DNA of 51,775 nt from Bacteroidales bacterium (GCA_013141385.1 JABFRB010000025.1:1-51775); one strand, 5' to 3'. Shown: positions 31,715 to 41,100, counted from the stretch's first letter. Translations and numbers: made by a program. Notes: generated by a model from the sequence alone, not told the origin.

Positions 31715-34090
31715 ATGATTAAGAAGTTGCTAATTGTTGCTTCTGTGTGTGGACTTTTGTCATGTTCTAATGTTGAGTCAATTCAAAATCTACCCCAGAA
31801 TTCTGATATACGAGGATTTGCAACACCTATTCAGTTAACCAGTGAAAAGACAGAAATCAATCTAGAAGATTATTTTCTGGATGTTAACCGAATCGACTCT
31901 CTTAAAGCCCTTCCTGTATTTCAGATTGTACTTTTTCAGGATAAGAAATTGGCTAAAATCCAGTACGAAACGGATAAGACTCCTTTACTCTCGGAGATGA
32001 AAGTATGGGTTAAAGGTACTTCATACTCATTACTGCTAAAGAAGAGCAAGAAATTGAAAGCCGATTTCTCCTTTAATCCTAAATTGAAAAAATATAAATC
32101 GGTACAAATTAAAGGACAGATGAACGATTGGAATCCTTCTCGATCTCCACTTGAGTTACGGGATGGGAGATATCAAACCTCAATGTGGTTAAATCCTGGT
32201 AAGTATCAATACCTTTTTGTTGTTGACGGCAAAGAAATGCTTGATCCTGAAAATCCAATGGCTGAAGATAATAATATTGGAGGACGAAACTCTATTGCGT
32301 TTGTTGGGCAAAATGTAGATAGCCTGAAACCTTCTTTAGTTACAAAAGAAATTGGTGAAGAGTTTACCATAGGTGTTGCAAATAAGGTTGATGAGATATT
32401 TGTTTTCTGGGAAAACTTCAGACTGGGAAATACCTTTGTATCGAATGACGGGAGCAAAGTACATATAAAAATACCTACAAATGCCAAATTGATGAAAAGA
32501 TCAAATATTAGAATTTGGGCGTTTAACAAGTATGGTTGTTCCAATGATGTTCTAGTTCCTTTAGATTATGGTGTAGTTCTTACACAAGCAACTCAATTGG
32601 ATAGAAGCGATAAGCAAGCACAGATTCTCTACTTTTTAATGGTTGATCGATTTTTTGATGGAAGCACATCCAATAATAAACCTGTTAATGATCCTGAAAT
32701 ACTTCCCAAAGCCAATTATTTTGGAGGGGATATTGCTGGAGTTACCCAAAAATTAAAAGAGGGGTATTTCGATTCGTTAGGAATTAATACGATTTGGCTT
32801 TCGCCTATAACCCAAAATCCATTGGGTGCGTGGGGATTGTATAATGATCCTAAAACGAAATTTTCAGGATATCATGGATACTGGCCAACATCATTGTCTA
32901 AAGTCGATTTTCGATTCGGCACATCTGACGAACTTCATAATTTGATCAACCTTGCACACAATAAGGGGATGAATATTATTCTAGATTATGTTGCTCATCA
33001 TATCCATATAGAGCATCCAGCATGGAAGGAGCACCCTGATTGGTTTACGTCACTATACCTTCCAGATGGTACTTTGAATACTGAGAAATGGGACGAATAC
33101 AGACTTACAACATGGTTTGATTCATTCCTTCCAACCCTCGCACTCGATAAACCAGAGGTTTACGAACCGATGTCTGATTCAGCATTATACTGGATTAAAA
33201 ACTACGATATTGATGGTTTTCGGCACGATGCAACTAAACATATTCCTGAACCATTCTGGCGAAGGTTAACCCAGAAAATTAAGCAACAGCTACCCGCAAA
33301 TAAATCCGTATTCCAAATAGGTGAAACTTATGGAAGTCGAGAGTTAATAAACAGTTACATTGGGAGTGGAATGATGGATTCTCAATTCGATTTCAACGTT
33401 TATGATGATGCTATTGCCGTATTTGCCAAACCCAACGTATCCTTTTCAAAATTGGATTCTTCATTACTTGAAAGTCTCGATTATTATGGATATCATAACC
33501 TAATGGGTAACATATCAGGCAATCAGGATAGGGCTAGGTTTGTATCATACGCTGGAGGTTCGTTGAAATTTGATGAGAACGCCAAAAAAGCAGGATGGAA
33601 AAGGGATATAGAGGTCGGAGATGCTGTTGGGTATAAAAGACTTTCCATGCTTAACGTATTTAACATGACAATCCCGGGAGTTCCTACAATTTACTATGGT
33701 GATGAGTTTGGCTCACCAGGAGGGAACGATCCTGATAATAGACGTTTAATGAAGTTTGCAGGTCTTAATGTTGATGAGAAGAATACTATAAACATTACTA
33801 AGAAAATTGTTAATATTCGAAAGAATAACCTTGCCCTGATCTTCGGTGATTTTAAAACTCTCTTTGCCGAACAAGATATCTTTGCTTTTGCCAGAGGGTA
33901 TTTTAGCAATAGGGTAATTGTTGTATTTAATAAAAGTAAACAAACCAAAGAGGTGGAGTTGATTCTGCCTAAAGAGTATCAAGGTAAGGAGTTTACCGCT
34001 TCATTCAGTTCTAACTTTACAATTAATGGAAATAGACTAACTCTTACCTTAGCTGATAACTCATTTGATATTCTAATTGCGAAGAATTAA
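31715..34090 (+). CDS. GH13 alpha-amylase lipoprotein with CBM48-like domain
   Basis: A 791-residue lipoprotein (lipobox LLSC, Cys17). A CBM48-like starch-binding domain (about 125-195: QIKGQMNDWNPSRSPLEL, KYQYLFVVDG) and a second beta-sandwich precede the GH13 barrel (about 305-690). Nucleophile Asp505 is in DGFRHDATKHI, acid Glu537 in FQIGETYG; the third acid lies in GNQDRAR, a variant of the usual NHD. This differs enough from the other GH13 enzymes here to suggest a distinct specificity, perhaps for longer chains. Last gene of the plus-strand run, 22 bases after the SusA-like gene and followed by a strong terminator. Confidence 0.92.
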   Translation: MIKKLLIVASVCGLLSCSNVESIQNLPQNSDIRGFATPIQLTSEKTEINLEDYFLDVNRIDSLKALPVFQIVLFQDKKLAKIQYETDKTPLLSEMKVWVKGTSYSLLLKKSKKLKADFSFNPKLKKYKSVQIKGQMNDWNPSRSPLELRDGRYQTSMWLNPGKYQYLFVVDGKEMLDPENPMAEDNNIGGRNSIAFVGQNVDSLKPSLVTKEIGEEFTIGVANKVDEIFVFWENFRLGNTFVSNDGSKVHIKIPTNAKLMKRSNIRIWAFNKYGCSNDVLVPLDYGVVLTQATQLDRSDKQAQILYFLMVDRFFDGSTSNNKPVNDPEILPKANYFGGDIAGVTQKLKEGYFDSLGINTIWLSPITQNPLGAWGLYNDPKTKFSGYHGYWPTSLSKVDFRFGTSDELHNLINLAHNKGMNIILDYVAHHIHIEHPAWKEHPDWFTSLYLPDGTLNTEKWDEYRLTTWFDSFLPTLALDKPEVYEPMSDSALYWIKNYDIDGFRHDATKHIPEPFWRRLTQKIKQQLPANKSVFQIGETYGSRELINSYIGSGMMDSQFDFNVYDDAIAVFAKPNVSFSKLDSSLLESLDYYGYHNLMGNISGNQDRARFVSYAGGSLKFDENAKKAGWKRDIEVGDAVGYKRLSMLNVFNMTIPGVPTIYYGDEFGSPGGNDPDNRRLMKFAGLNVDEKNTINITKKIVNIRKNNLALIFGDFKTLFAEQDIFAFARGYFSNRVIVVFNKSKQTKEVELILPKEYQGKEFTASFSSNFTINGNRLTLTLADNSFDILIAKN

Positions 34091-34110
34091 GTAATTGATA
34101 TATTTGAACA

Positions 34111-34140
34111 ATAAAGGCTAACTCATCGGTTAGCCTTTAT
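34111..34140. terminator. Bidirectional terminator between GH13 gene and pfkA
   Basis: ATAAAGGCTAAC (34111-34122) and GTTAGCCTTTAT (34129-34140) form a perfect 12-bp stem around TCATCG, between convergent genes. Confidence 0.88.
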
Positions 34141-34168
34141 TTATATGATCTATTTGTTAGCATTTGAT

Positions 34169-35263
34169 CTAGGCCCCAAAGCTAATACCAATCCCTTTGG
34201 CAGTCTTTAATAAATCACTGGTTGGATCAACAAAATTAGGTTTGTTGATTGCATCAATCAATGGAACAGAGATAATATCGGGGTGGCGGTATGCTACCAT
34301 CTCGCCGAACTTCCCTTCTAATACCATTTCGAAAGCTTTAACTCCAAATTGGGTAGCAAGTATTCTATCATACGCAATAGGGCTACCTCCACGCTGCAAG
34401 TGTCCAAGTACTGTTTCGCGCATGTCTGCTTCGAATCCTGCAACCTTAAGATCGTGAACTAATTTGTGAGCAACACCACCCAGACGGAGATTGTTATAGC
34501 CAACCTCATCGCTATGTTCAGAAGTAAGGGCGCCTCCTAGTTCTGTTGCACCTTCGGCAATAACAATAATTGCATTTCCTTTCCCTTTACTATATCTGCT
34601 GTTTAGTTTATCTAATACTTTTTGAGTATTGTATGGTATTTCGGGAATAAGGCATACCTCAGCACCACCTGCAATAGCAGCATGTAAGGCAATCCAACCA
34701 GCAAATCGACCCATAACTTCAAGAACCAGAACACGATTGTGACTAGCTGCTGTGGTAACTAATTTATCAACTGCTTCGGTAGCAATTTGAACTGCAGTTT
34801 GAAAACCGAAAGTAAAATCGGTTGCAGAAAGGTCGTTATCAATTGTTTTTGGGACTCCAATAATATTTAATCCCTTTTCATACAAATCTTGAGAAATTTT
34901 TTGAGATCCATCACCACCAATGCTAATTACAGCATCTATCCCAAGATACTGAAGTTTCCTAATCATTTCATCAGATCGATCGACTGACGTCCAAATTCCA
35001 TCTTTGGATTTTACTGGCCAAGCGAAGGGACCACCCTTGTTTGTTGTTCCTATAATTGTTCCACCTTGTACGTGGATTCCAGCTACAGCCCTCTCATCCA
35101 AAACCCTAATCTCTGTTGGTTCACGCAGAATTCCATCAAAAGATTGAATGCTACCAATTACTTCCCAGTCTCGTTCATGAGCAGCACGTTTCACGATTGC
35201 CCTAATTACTGCATTTAAACCCGGACAATCACCACCACCAGTTGCCACTAAAACTCTATTCAT
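34169..35263 (-). CDS. pfkA: 6-phosphofructokinase, predicted ATP-dependent
   Basis: A 364-residue PfkA-family enzyme making fructose-1,6-bisphosphate. The N-terminus is ATGGGDCPGLNAVIR (7-21). The phosphoryl donor site reads GGDGS (116-120), as in ATP enzymes, while the substrate site reads PKTIDND (138-144) with the lysine that is typical of PPi-dependent and 'group III' enzymes. This Gly+Lys combination is known from ATP-using actinomycete enzymes, so ATP use is predicted, with some uncertainty. Also seen: MGRFAGW and LGHLQRGG. The gene is divergent from the last amylase and convergent with the lipoprotein GH13 gene; with the aldolase it places two glycolytic steps inside the starch locus. 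Confidence 0.94.
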   Translation of the reverse strand: MNRVLVATGGGDCPGLNAVIRAIVKRAAHERDWEVIGSIQSFDGILREPTEIRVLDERAVAGIHVQGGTIIGTTNKGGPFAWPVKSKDGIWTSVDRSDEMIRKLQYLGIDAVISIGGDGSQKISQDLYEKGLNIIGVPKTIDNDLSATDFTFGFQTAVQIATEAVDKLVTTAASHNRVLVLEVMGRFAGWIALHAAIAGGAEVCLIPEIPYNTQKVLDKLNSRYSKGKGNAIIVIAEGATELGGALTSEHSDEVGYNNLRLGGVAHKLVHDLKVAGFEADMRETVLGHLQRGGSPIAYDRILATQFGVKAFEMVLEGKFGEMVAYRHPDIISVPLIDAINKPNFVDPTSDLLKTAKGIGISFGA

Positions 35264-35417
35264 AAAAACAATTAATTAATTAAAAAAACATTTTATTAAG
35301 TTGAAAAAAATATTCCATGCATGTCAATTTTTATCCAACATTGCAAAAATATAAAAAAAAGCAATGCTATATTAGCGGAAATTATTCAATTTCAATACTT
35401 TTTTATGTTGAGATTAG

Positions 35418-35433
35418 TGCAATCGTGTGAAAT
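35418..35433. promoter_or_regulatory. LacI-type operator before the fourth GH13 gene
   Basis: TGCAATCGTGTGAAAT resembles the operator block at 22567-22583 (CAATCGTTTGAAAT with one change), and the following ATAT-GCTTT also matches. It lies 35 bases before the ATG at 35468; a TATATTTT box (35442-35449) lies between them. This places regulation inside the frame that would extend upstream to 35321, and so supports the later start. Confidence 0.65.
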
Positions 35434-35467
35434 ATATGCTTTATATTTTAACCAAAATTTAATTAAT

Positions 35468-36847
35468 ATGAAAAATAGATTTTTTTCAATCATGATTCAA
35501 CTTTTTTTTGTTGTGATAACACTTGTAGTGTTAACCTCTCTAGTATTATGTAAGCAACCTTCAAGCGATGAATTTAAAGTAATTCATCCTGAATGGGTTA
35601 ATAATGCAACACTTTATGAGGTAAATATTAGACAATTCACGCACGAAGGAACATTTAAGGCTTTTGAACCTCATTTGTCGAGATTAAATGAATTAGGTGT
35701 TGAAATTATTTGGTTTATGCCAATTCATCCAATTGGGAAGTTAAATCGTAAAGGTCCACTTGGGAGTTACTATTCCGTTAGAGATTATTTAGCTGTTAAC
35801 CCTGAATTTGGTACTCTAGAAGATTTTAAGCAGGTAGTTACCAAGGCTCATGAATTTGGCATGAAAGTTATTATTGATTGGGTTGCGAATCATACTTCAC
35901 ATGATGCAGTTCTTATAAAAGAACACCCCGATTGGTATGTTTACGATTCAATAGGAAGTGTTATATCTCCGTTTGATTGGAGTGATGTTGCCAAACTCGA
36001 TTATAATAAAAAGGAGCTCAGAGAATATATTATTAATGCTATGAAATTTTGGGTTAAGGAAACTGGAATTGATGGTTTTCGGTGTGATGTAGCAGCCGAA
36101 GTTCCAGTTAGTTTTTGGAATGAGGCAAAAAAAGAACTTGATGTAATAAAACCATTATTTATGCTCGCCGAAGCAGAGGAACCTGAGATGCAGAAGTATG
36201 CTTTTGATGCCGATTATGCATCGAAGTTTCATAAAATTATGAATCAGATAGCTATAGGGAAAGAATCTGTAAATGGTATTGAAAAGTATTTACTTAATAA
36301 TATTGCCACTTATCCAAAGAATACTATCAAACTAAATTTCATTACAAATCATGATGAAAACTCTTGGAATGGAACGGAATTCGAACGAATGGGCAAAAGT
36401 TTCAAAACCTTTGCTGCATTGTCTTTTGTTATTCCAGGCCTACCCTTAATTTATTCAGGTCAAGAGGTTGGATTAAATAGAAGACTCAAGTTTTTTGAAA
36501 AAGAGGAAATCAGTTGGAATGACTCTTTAGGTTTGACCCCATTCTATAAGAAATTGGTTGAATTAAAGAAGACTAGTTCAGTGCTAGCTGCTGGCGAGAA
36601 AGGAGCTGACATTTTCAGAATCAAATCATCAAACGATTCATGTGTTTTTTCCTTTTTAAGGAAGAATGAGACCGAAAAACTTTTCTCAATCTTTAATCTT
36701 TCTAATAAAAATATAAAGGTCACATTTGAAGGTGATGAGTACGCAGATTTATTTAAAGACTTTATGTCTGGCGAAACAAAAACATTTGTCAAAGGTGAAG
36801 AGGTAAATCTTAAACCATGGGAATTTCATATTTACCTAAAAAAATGA
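35468..36847 (+). CDS. Small GH13 alpha-amylase, exported
   Basis: A 459-residue GH13 enzyme. A long hydrophobic N-terminal segment (about 8-27) ends in LVLC (Cys28); the residue before the cysteine is Leu, which is not typical of a lipobox, so either a lipoprotein or a plain signal anchor is possible. The barrel follows at once with ATLYEVNIRQFTHEG. Motifs: DWVANHTSHD, nucleophile Asp207 in DGFRCDVAAEVP, acid Glu235 in MLAEAEEPE and Asp296 in ITNHDENSWNGTE. It lacks starch-binding modules. The open frame runs up to 35321, but the operator and promoter-like box lie in that part, so the ATG at 35468 is chosen. It is a single gene divergent from pfkA, with its own operator copy. Confidence 0.9.
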   Translation: MKNRFFSIMIQLFFVVITLVVLTSLVLCKQPSSDEFKVIHPEWVNNATLYEVNIRQFTHEGTFKAFEPHLSRLNELGVEIIWFMPIHPIGKLNRKGPLGSYYSVRDYLAVNPEFGTLEDFKQVVTKAHEFGMKVIIDWVANHTSHDAVLIKEHPDWYVYDSIGSVISPFDWSDVAKLDYNKKELREYIINAMKFWVKETGIDGFRCDVAAEVPVSFWNEAKKELDVIKPLFMLAEAEEPEMQKYAFDADYASKFHKIMNQIAIGKESVNGIEKYLLNNIATYPKNTIKLNFITNHDENSWNGTEFERMGKSFKTFAALSFVIPGLPLIYSGQEVGLNRRLKFFEKEEISWNDSLGLTPFYKKLVELKKTSSVLAAGEKGADIFRIKSSNDSCVFSFLRKNETEKLFSIFNLSNKNIKVTFEGDEYADLFKDFMSGETKTFVKGEEVNLKPWEFHIYLKK

Positions 36848-36979
36848 TTCTATTTATTTGATTGATAATGCTTTTGTAAAAATTCTGGTTAAATAGTATT
36901 ATTATAGTGAAACAAGTTCTAAATTTGGTACAATATTGTATTTATATATTAAAATAACTGTAGCTAATATTTATGTAAA

Positions 36980-37381
36980 ATGAAAAAAATACTCTTAACA
37001 ATGATACTGTTTTCATTGGTAGCTTACGTTTATTCGCAAAATAAAGTGATACCAAATCCTGCATCTTTGTACACCAAATTTTTAGGGTATAAAACAGAGA
37101 TGAAAACCGATAGTAATGGTAATCAGATAAAAGTATGTATTTTCCCTAATAATACTGAATGCGATGAGTGGGCGTTTTTTCGAGGTAAGTGTGGATCTGA
37201 ATTCTCCTACTGTGCGCTAAAAGGATGTGATGCAGAAACCGACTCAACTGATACTGCACAGTTTGGCGTTTGTGTATGTACTGATTCTCTAGGGAAAAAG
37301 ATGAAAATTTCTTTGCTTGATTTTATGATGCAGCATGGTGATACATTATATAAGGAGTCGAGGATAGATAGAATGAAATAG
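36980..37381 (+). CDS. Small secreted DUF333 protein, stand-alone protease pro-region homologue
   Basis: A 133-residue protein with a signal peptide (1-19, ending VYSQ) and one DUF333 module. It has seven cysteines in the mature part (VCIFPNNTEC, GKCGSE, YCALKGC, VCVC). It aligns end to end with the N-terminal pro-regions of the two papain-family proteases encoded just downstream on the other strand: PASLYTKFLGYKT with PAATYCETLGYKY, ECDEWAFFRGKCGSEFSYC with VNAWDFYKGKVAQEYSY, and KISLLDFMMQHGD with RMSLQDLMEKNGD. It therefore looks like a pro-region without its protease. A role as inhibitor or folding aid is inference. Its own terminator follows. Confidence 0.82.
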   Translation: MKKILLTMILFSLVAYVYSQNKVIPNPASLYTKFLGYKTEMKTDSNGNQIKVCIFPNNTECDEWAFFRGKCGSEFSYCALKGCDAETDSTDTAQFGVCVCTDSLGKKMKISLLDFMMQHGDTLYKESRIDRMK

Positions 37382-37406
37382 TTTAATAGACAAAATTTAA
37401 AAAATA

Positions 37407-37441
37407 GAGGGTGTCCAAATAATGGACACCCTCCTTCTTTT
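37407..37441 (+). terminator. Terminator after the small DUF333 gene
   Basis: GAGGGTGTCCA (37407-37417), loop AATAA, TGGACACCCTC (37423-37433), then a T-rich tail. A perfect 11-bp stem between convergent genes. Confidence 0.9.
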
Positions 37442-37512
37442 TATGCTATTTTGAATCTAATGTAAAGAATCCTTTTGAAGCATATTTTATATTGATAGTT
37501 ATATAATAGAAT

Positions 37513-40500
37513 TTACTGTTTTGTTACTTTCAATGAGTGATTCTTAACGCCATCGTTAACAATTATTATATATACACCATTGCTGAAATTAGAAAGATCA
37601 ATTTCCTTTGATGTCTCATCTGTAACATTTGGTCTTGAGTAAATCTTAGCTCCAGTTATTGAGTAAACATCAATTGATCTAATGCTTCCTTCGCTTCTTA
37701 CAGTAATAATACCAGTTGTAGGATTTGGGTAAGCGCTAATCATTTCGTTATTCTCAATATTTTGGTCAAGATCTTCAGTTCTTGGTGAAGCTACTCCTGA
37801 GAATGTTAACCTGATGTTGGGGCGGTAACTTGAAACAGTTGCAGTACCTGTTGGGGCTGAATTATCAGCTCTGATGTACATGTGTTTGCTTGTTGCAGAA
37901 GTGTAACGACAAGCTGGACCTGTACTTGTACCTGCACCAGTTCCTGTGTAGTTCGTCTCAACAAGAACCAATACATTGTTTGCGGTATAGTTAAATGTTG
38001 TAGATAGGCTGAATGCCTTCCATGCATTAGCTGTTGTTCCAGCCATAGTACCGTTATAAACTAATGTAGCACCTGAAATTGCTGTTGCCCATGTTGAAGC
38101 GGTAATGGTAGTAGCGGTTGTGGTCTTAATGTAAATCTTTACAGGAACGTTGTATGATAAGGTTATTGTGGGATACCACTCAACCTTATTGATTGTTCCT
38201 GTTCTACCAATTTCAGCAGATGTGTAAAGTGATGCGCTTCTCTCGTAACCGTAGTAGCAGCTTAGTGGATATCCCTGTGTTGCAGTTCCAGTACCAATTA
38301 TTACAGTTGTTCCTGTACCTAATGTTGTGAAAGAAACCTGTGAGCCGTAAGCTGTTCCGTTGGCATTAATTGCATAAGCTCTTACATAGTAAAGAGTACT
38401 TGCAGCAAGTCCTGTCATGGTTGAAGTGTATGTTCCTGTTCCTGATCCTGTTACCACCTTGCTGTTTGCAGTTGTTGGATTTGCAGTTGTTGCATAGCAA
38501 ATGCCTCTTTCAGTAACGGTTGCACCACCATCGGCAGTTACATTACCACCACTTACCGCAGAACTTGAAGTAATGCTTGTTGCGGCGGTTGTAGTAACAG
38601 TCGGGATTGTTGAGCCACCGCTTGTTATTGAAATATTATCGATATACCAGTAGTCAATCTGGTATAGGTCACCATCAGCAACAAGGGCAAAATAGGTATT
38701 GTTTGAGTTTAGATTGGTTGTAACAGGAACGCTAACGGTAGTAGCTGCAATATCGGTAGCTGTAGTTGCAACAGACCAGCTGGTATTTGTCCAAGTTGAT
38801 TTGTCATTCGATGTTTGTAGGCGTAAAGTAACACCAGTAGCATAAGCATTTAGCATGTGTTTGAATGAGAATGTTACTTGGCTAACCCCAACGGTATTAA
38901 CAGGAGCAGTAATAATTCTTGTTGTTCCTGGGTTAATTTGTTGGTATGTACACATTAATTCGTAAGCAGCACCACCTGCGGTTGCAGTATTCGACATGCT
39001 CCAACGCTCGGTAATACCTGTTCCAACATTTTGAGTTGTCCATTGGCTTGGTAGTGTTGATGCAGCAAAATTCTCGGTTACTGGGAGAGTCAATGATATT
39101 GGATTTGCTGAGGTCGTAAAAGTCATATTGAGACCATAGGTAGTACCATAGGCGTTAACAGCTTTTACCCTATAATTATAAGTGGTGCTGGCGGTCAGTC
39201 CTGTTAAAGATGCAGTAACACTGGTTGCAGATGCACCAGTTAATGTATTAGGTGTACCGTTTATAGTACTTCCGTAGCTGGTTGTTAAACCATACTCAAA
39301 AGTAACTGTGGTTGAAGCATTATTTGCATTAACTGTACCATTTAAAGTAGCAACATTATTAGTAACTCCAGATGCAGCAACTGTAGTTGCAGTTGGAGCT
39401 GCAGGAGGTGTGTTTTGATAAACCATATAGCAAACGGAGCAAGCTACACGTGCTGCTGTTACAGCAGTTCTCATATATCCACTTTCTCCCCATGTTGGAC
39501 CCCATGAATTTCTCAAAATCCAGTAGTCACCAGCAGTTGCATCGTGTCCCCAACCTACTAATGCAACAGCATGGTTAGTTGTTGTGTAATCGCAAGGACT
39601 ACCAGGGCAAGATGTTGAAGCATCTGTATATATACCCCCACTGTAGTTTTGCCATGCAGTTGAAACATAAACAGCAACATCAACAACGCCGTAGGTCATA
39701 ATGGCTGTTTTGATTGCCTCAATATCTGAACAAGGAACTCTATACCAAGCATTGAATTTAGTCTTAGGAGCATTAGTAGCTGCTGCTGGACATGTTTGAG
39801 GATCGGTAGCTGAGTATGGGAAGTATGATTCAGCTACTGTTCCAATGTCAACTAATGCTTGAAGTTCAGAATAGGTATAGTCTGCTCCGCCACATCCACC
39901 AAAATGGCTACTATATGCTGACATGGTACCTAAACACCAAACTATGTAAGATTCAGCAAAATCAGATGTGTTTGAATCATATAGACCTGTTGCAAAATTG
40001 TAAGTACCCTCAGCGCAGGCAGATGCTCCAAATGCATAGCATGATCCGCAGCTACCTTGATCGCGAACTGCTCCTATATATGAATGTCCGTTGTAGCTTC
40101 TCCAGTCGAAAGAGGTTGGATTGACTTTAGACGCAACGAAGCTAGGATTATCCTTAGCTATTTCATAAATATCCTTTCCAGGACCTCTTGTTTCCAGTTG
40201 CATTCTATCACCATTTTTTTCCATTAGATCTTGTAAGGACATTCTTTCTTTAACACCCTTAACTTCGCGAGTACAAACTGCATACTCAGTTACAAATCCG
40301 TTGATTTTTTCTGTAACTGTTTCAATTTTGTACCCTTTTTTTGCTGCATAAGAATACTCTTGTGCAACTTTACCTTTATAAAAATCCCATGCATTTACCG
40401 TTTGGCCTGATGGGAGGGTGCACATACCAACTTCATTACCTTGTTTGTCGGTTTGAATTGAGTACTTGTATCCCAAGGTTTCACAATAGGTCGCAGCCGG

Positions 40501-40578
40501 GCTTTTAAACCCTTTTTGTGCGAAAGTGGTCATACAAATCACTATGAATAGTACAACCAATTTAATTTTTTTCGTCAT
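37513..40578 (-). CDS. T9SS-secreted papain-family (C1) protease with DUF333 pro-region, paralogue 1
   Basis: A 1021-residue secreted cysteine protease. Order: signal peptide (1-20, ending TTFA), DUF333 module (about 25-125), linker, C1A papain domain (about 155-388), FN3-like domain (about 395-487), a MAM/jelly-roll-like domain with YQIDYWYIDNISI, a second FN3-like domain, another beta-rich adhesion-like domain and a type A sorting domain (ISAYPNPTTGIITV ... NGVYIIIV). Catalytic residues: Gln174 and Cys180 in DQGSCGSCYAFG, His336 in TNHAVALVGWG, Asn357 in LRNSWGPTWG. The 389-residue front is nearly the same as in the neighbour at 41122-44031, while the rear differs. Secreted by T9SS, it probably degrades external protein; the DUF333 part likely serves as pro-region. 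Confidence 0.93.
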   Translation of the reverse strand: MTKKIKLVVLFIVICMTTFAQKGFKSPAATYCETLGYKYSIQTDKQGNEVGMCTLPSGQTVNAWDFYKGKVAQEYSYAAKKGYKIETVTEKINGFVTEYAVCTREVKGVKERMSLQDLMEKNGDRMQLETRGPGKDIYEIAKDNPSFVASKVNPTSFDWRSYNGHSYIGAVRDQGSCGSCYAFGASACAEGTYNFATGLYDSNTSDFAESYIVWCLGTMSAYSSHFGGCGGADYTYSELQALVDIGTVAESYFPYSATDPQTCPAAATNAPKTKFNAWYRVPCSDIEAIKTAIMTYGVVDVAVYVSTAWQNYSGGIYTDASTSCPGSPCDYTTTNHAVALVGWGHDATAGDYWILRNSWGPTWGESGYMRTAVTAARVACSVCYMVYQNTPPAAPTATTVAASGVTNNVATLNGTVNANNASTTVTFEYGLTTSYGSTINGTPNTLTGASATSVTASLTGLTASTTYNYRVKAVNAYGTTYGLNMTFTTSANPISLTLPVTENFAASTLPSQWTTQNVGTGITERWSMSNTATAGGAAYELMCTYQQINPGTTRIITAPVNTVGVSQVTFSFKHMLNAYATGVTLRLQTSNDKSTWTNTSWSVATTATDIAATTVSVPVTTNLNSNNTYFALVADGDLYQIDYWYIDNISITSGGSTIPTVTTTAATSITSSSAVSGGNVTADGGATVTERGICYATTANPTTANSKVVTGSGTGTYTSTMTGLAASTLYYVRAYAINANGTAYGSQVSFTTLGTGTTVIIGTGTATQGYPLSCYYGYERSASLYTSAEIGRTGTINKVEWYPTITLSYNVPVKIYIKTTTATTITASTWATAISGATLVYNGTMAGTTANAWKAFSLSTTFNYTANNVLVLVETNYTGTGAGTSTGPACRYTSATSKHMYIRADNSAPTGTATVSSYRPNIRLTFSGVASPRTEDLDQNIENNEMISAYPNPTTGIITVRSEGSIRSIDVYSITGAKIYSRPNVTDETSKEIDLSNFSNGVYIIIVNDGVKNHSLKVTKQ
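39547..39657 (-). repeat. Identical 111-base block shared by the two protease genes, copy 1
   Basis: This block is identical to 43000-43110, and the surrounding catalytic-domain DNA differs only at scattered sites. It encodes the region around the catalytic histidine. Marks recent duplication or gene conversion. Confidence 0.9.
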
Positions 40579-40639
40579 AAAATATTTAGATTAAATTAAA
40601 AAATAGTGCATACAAGTTAAAATATTTATATAGCATAGC

Positions 40640-40676
40640 AAAGTGTCATAAAAAAAGATATCGAAATATTCTATAA
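40640..40676 (-). promoter_or_regulatory. Conserved upstream block of protease gene 1
   Basis: A 37-base block (AAAGTGTCATAAAAAAAGAT...) identical to 44093-44129, at the same distance (62 bases) from each start codon. A second shared stretch, AATTAAAAAATAGTG and TACAAGTTAAA, lies between the block and the start. Probably the shared promoter region, though no perfect TAnnTTTG box is seen. Confidence 0.7.
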
Positions 40677-41068
40677 TTATTTAGTAAAATTTATATTAAA
40701 TGAAGCATTAATATATTCTATTATATGTTTTTATTCAAACTTAAAAATCAATTTCAAAGAACGATATCTTTTAAATATTAGTTTGCTCAAGAATCCTTAT
40801 GAAGTATTTGCTTAGGTTTAAAGAAAAACTTGTAGAGGAAATCATTTTTTGTCAAAAGGATATTGTCCAAATCCAGATAGCAAAATTGTACTATATGTCA
40901 AATACCAAGGGGGATGCGAGAAAATCTTATAAGAATAGTAAGGAGCATTCGACTTTTAAACCCTGTGCATTCTTTATCTTAAATTCTACATCTTTAGAAG
41001 GATGATTTTTTAACAGAAATTCTATTTTTTGATCCTCTATTAATTCTGAATTTTTATTATAAAGCGAT

Positions 41069-41100
41069 AAAAAAAGAGGCTATTATTAGCCTCTTTTTTT
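41069..41100 (-). terminator. Terminator of protease gene 2
   Basis: An A-tract, GAGGCTA, loop TTAT, TAGCCTC and a T-tract, symmetric. It lies 22 bases after the stop of the minus-strand gene that ends at 41122. Confidence 0.88.

Noticed and set aside
35321-35467. Upstream extension of the fourth GH13 gene
   Set aside because: Contains an operator copy and promoter-like box, and would place the signal segment internally; ATG at 35468 fits.
40799-41005. 68-codon plus-strand open frame
   Set aside because: No recognisable motif, no homologue in the neighbouring sequence and no promoter; composition fits chance in AT-rich intergenic DNA.
40927-41080. Minus-strand open stretch of protein-like composition (IEDQKIEFLLKN...)
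   Set aside because: No start codon and under 60 codons; could be a gene remnant but cannot be supported.
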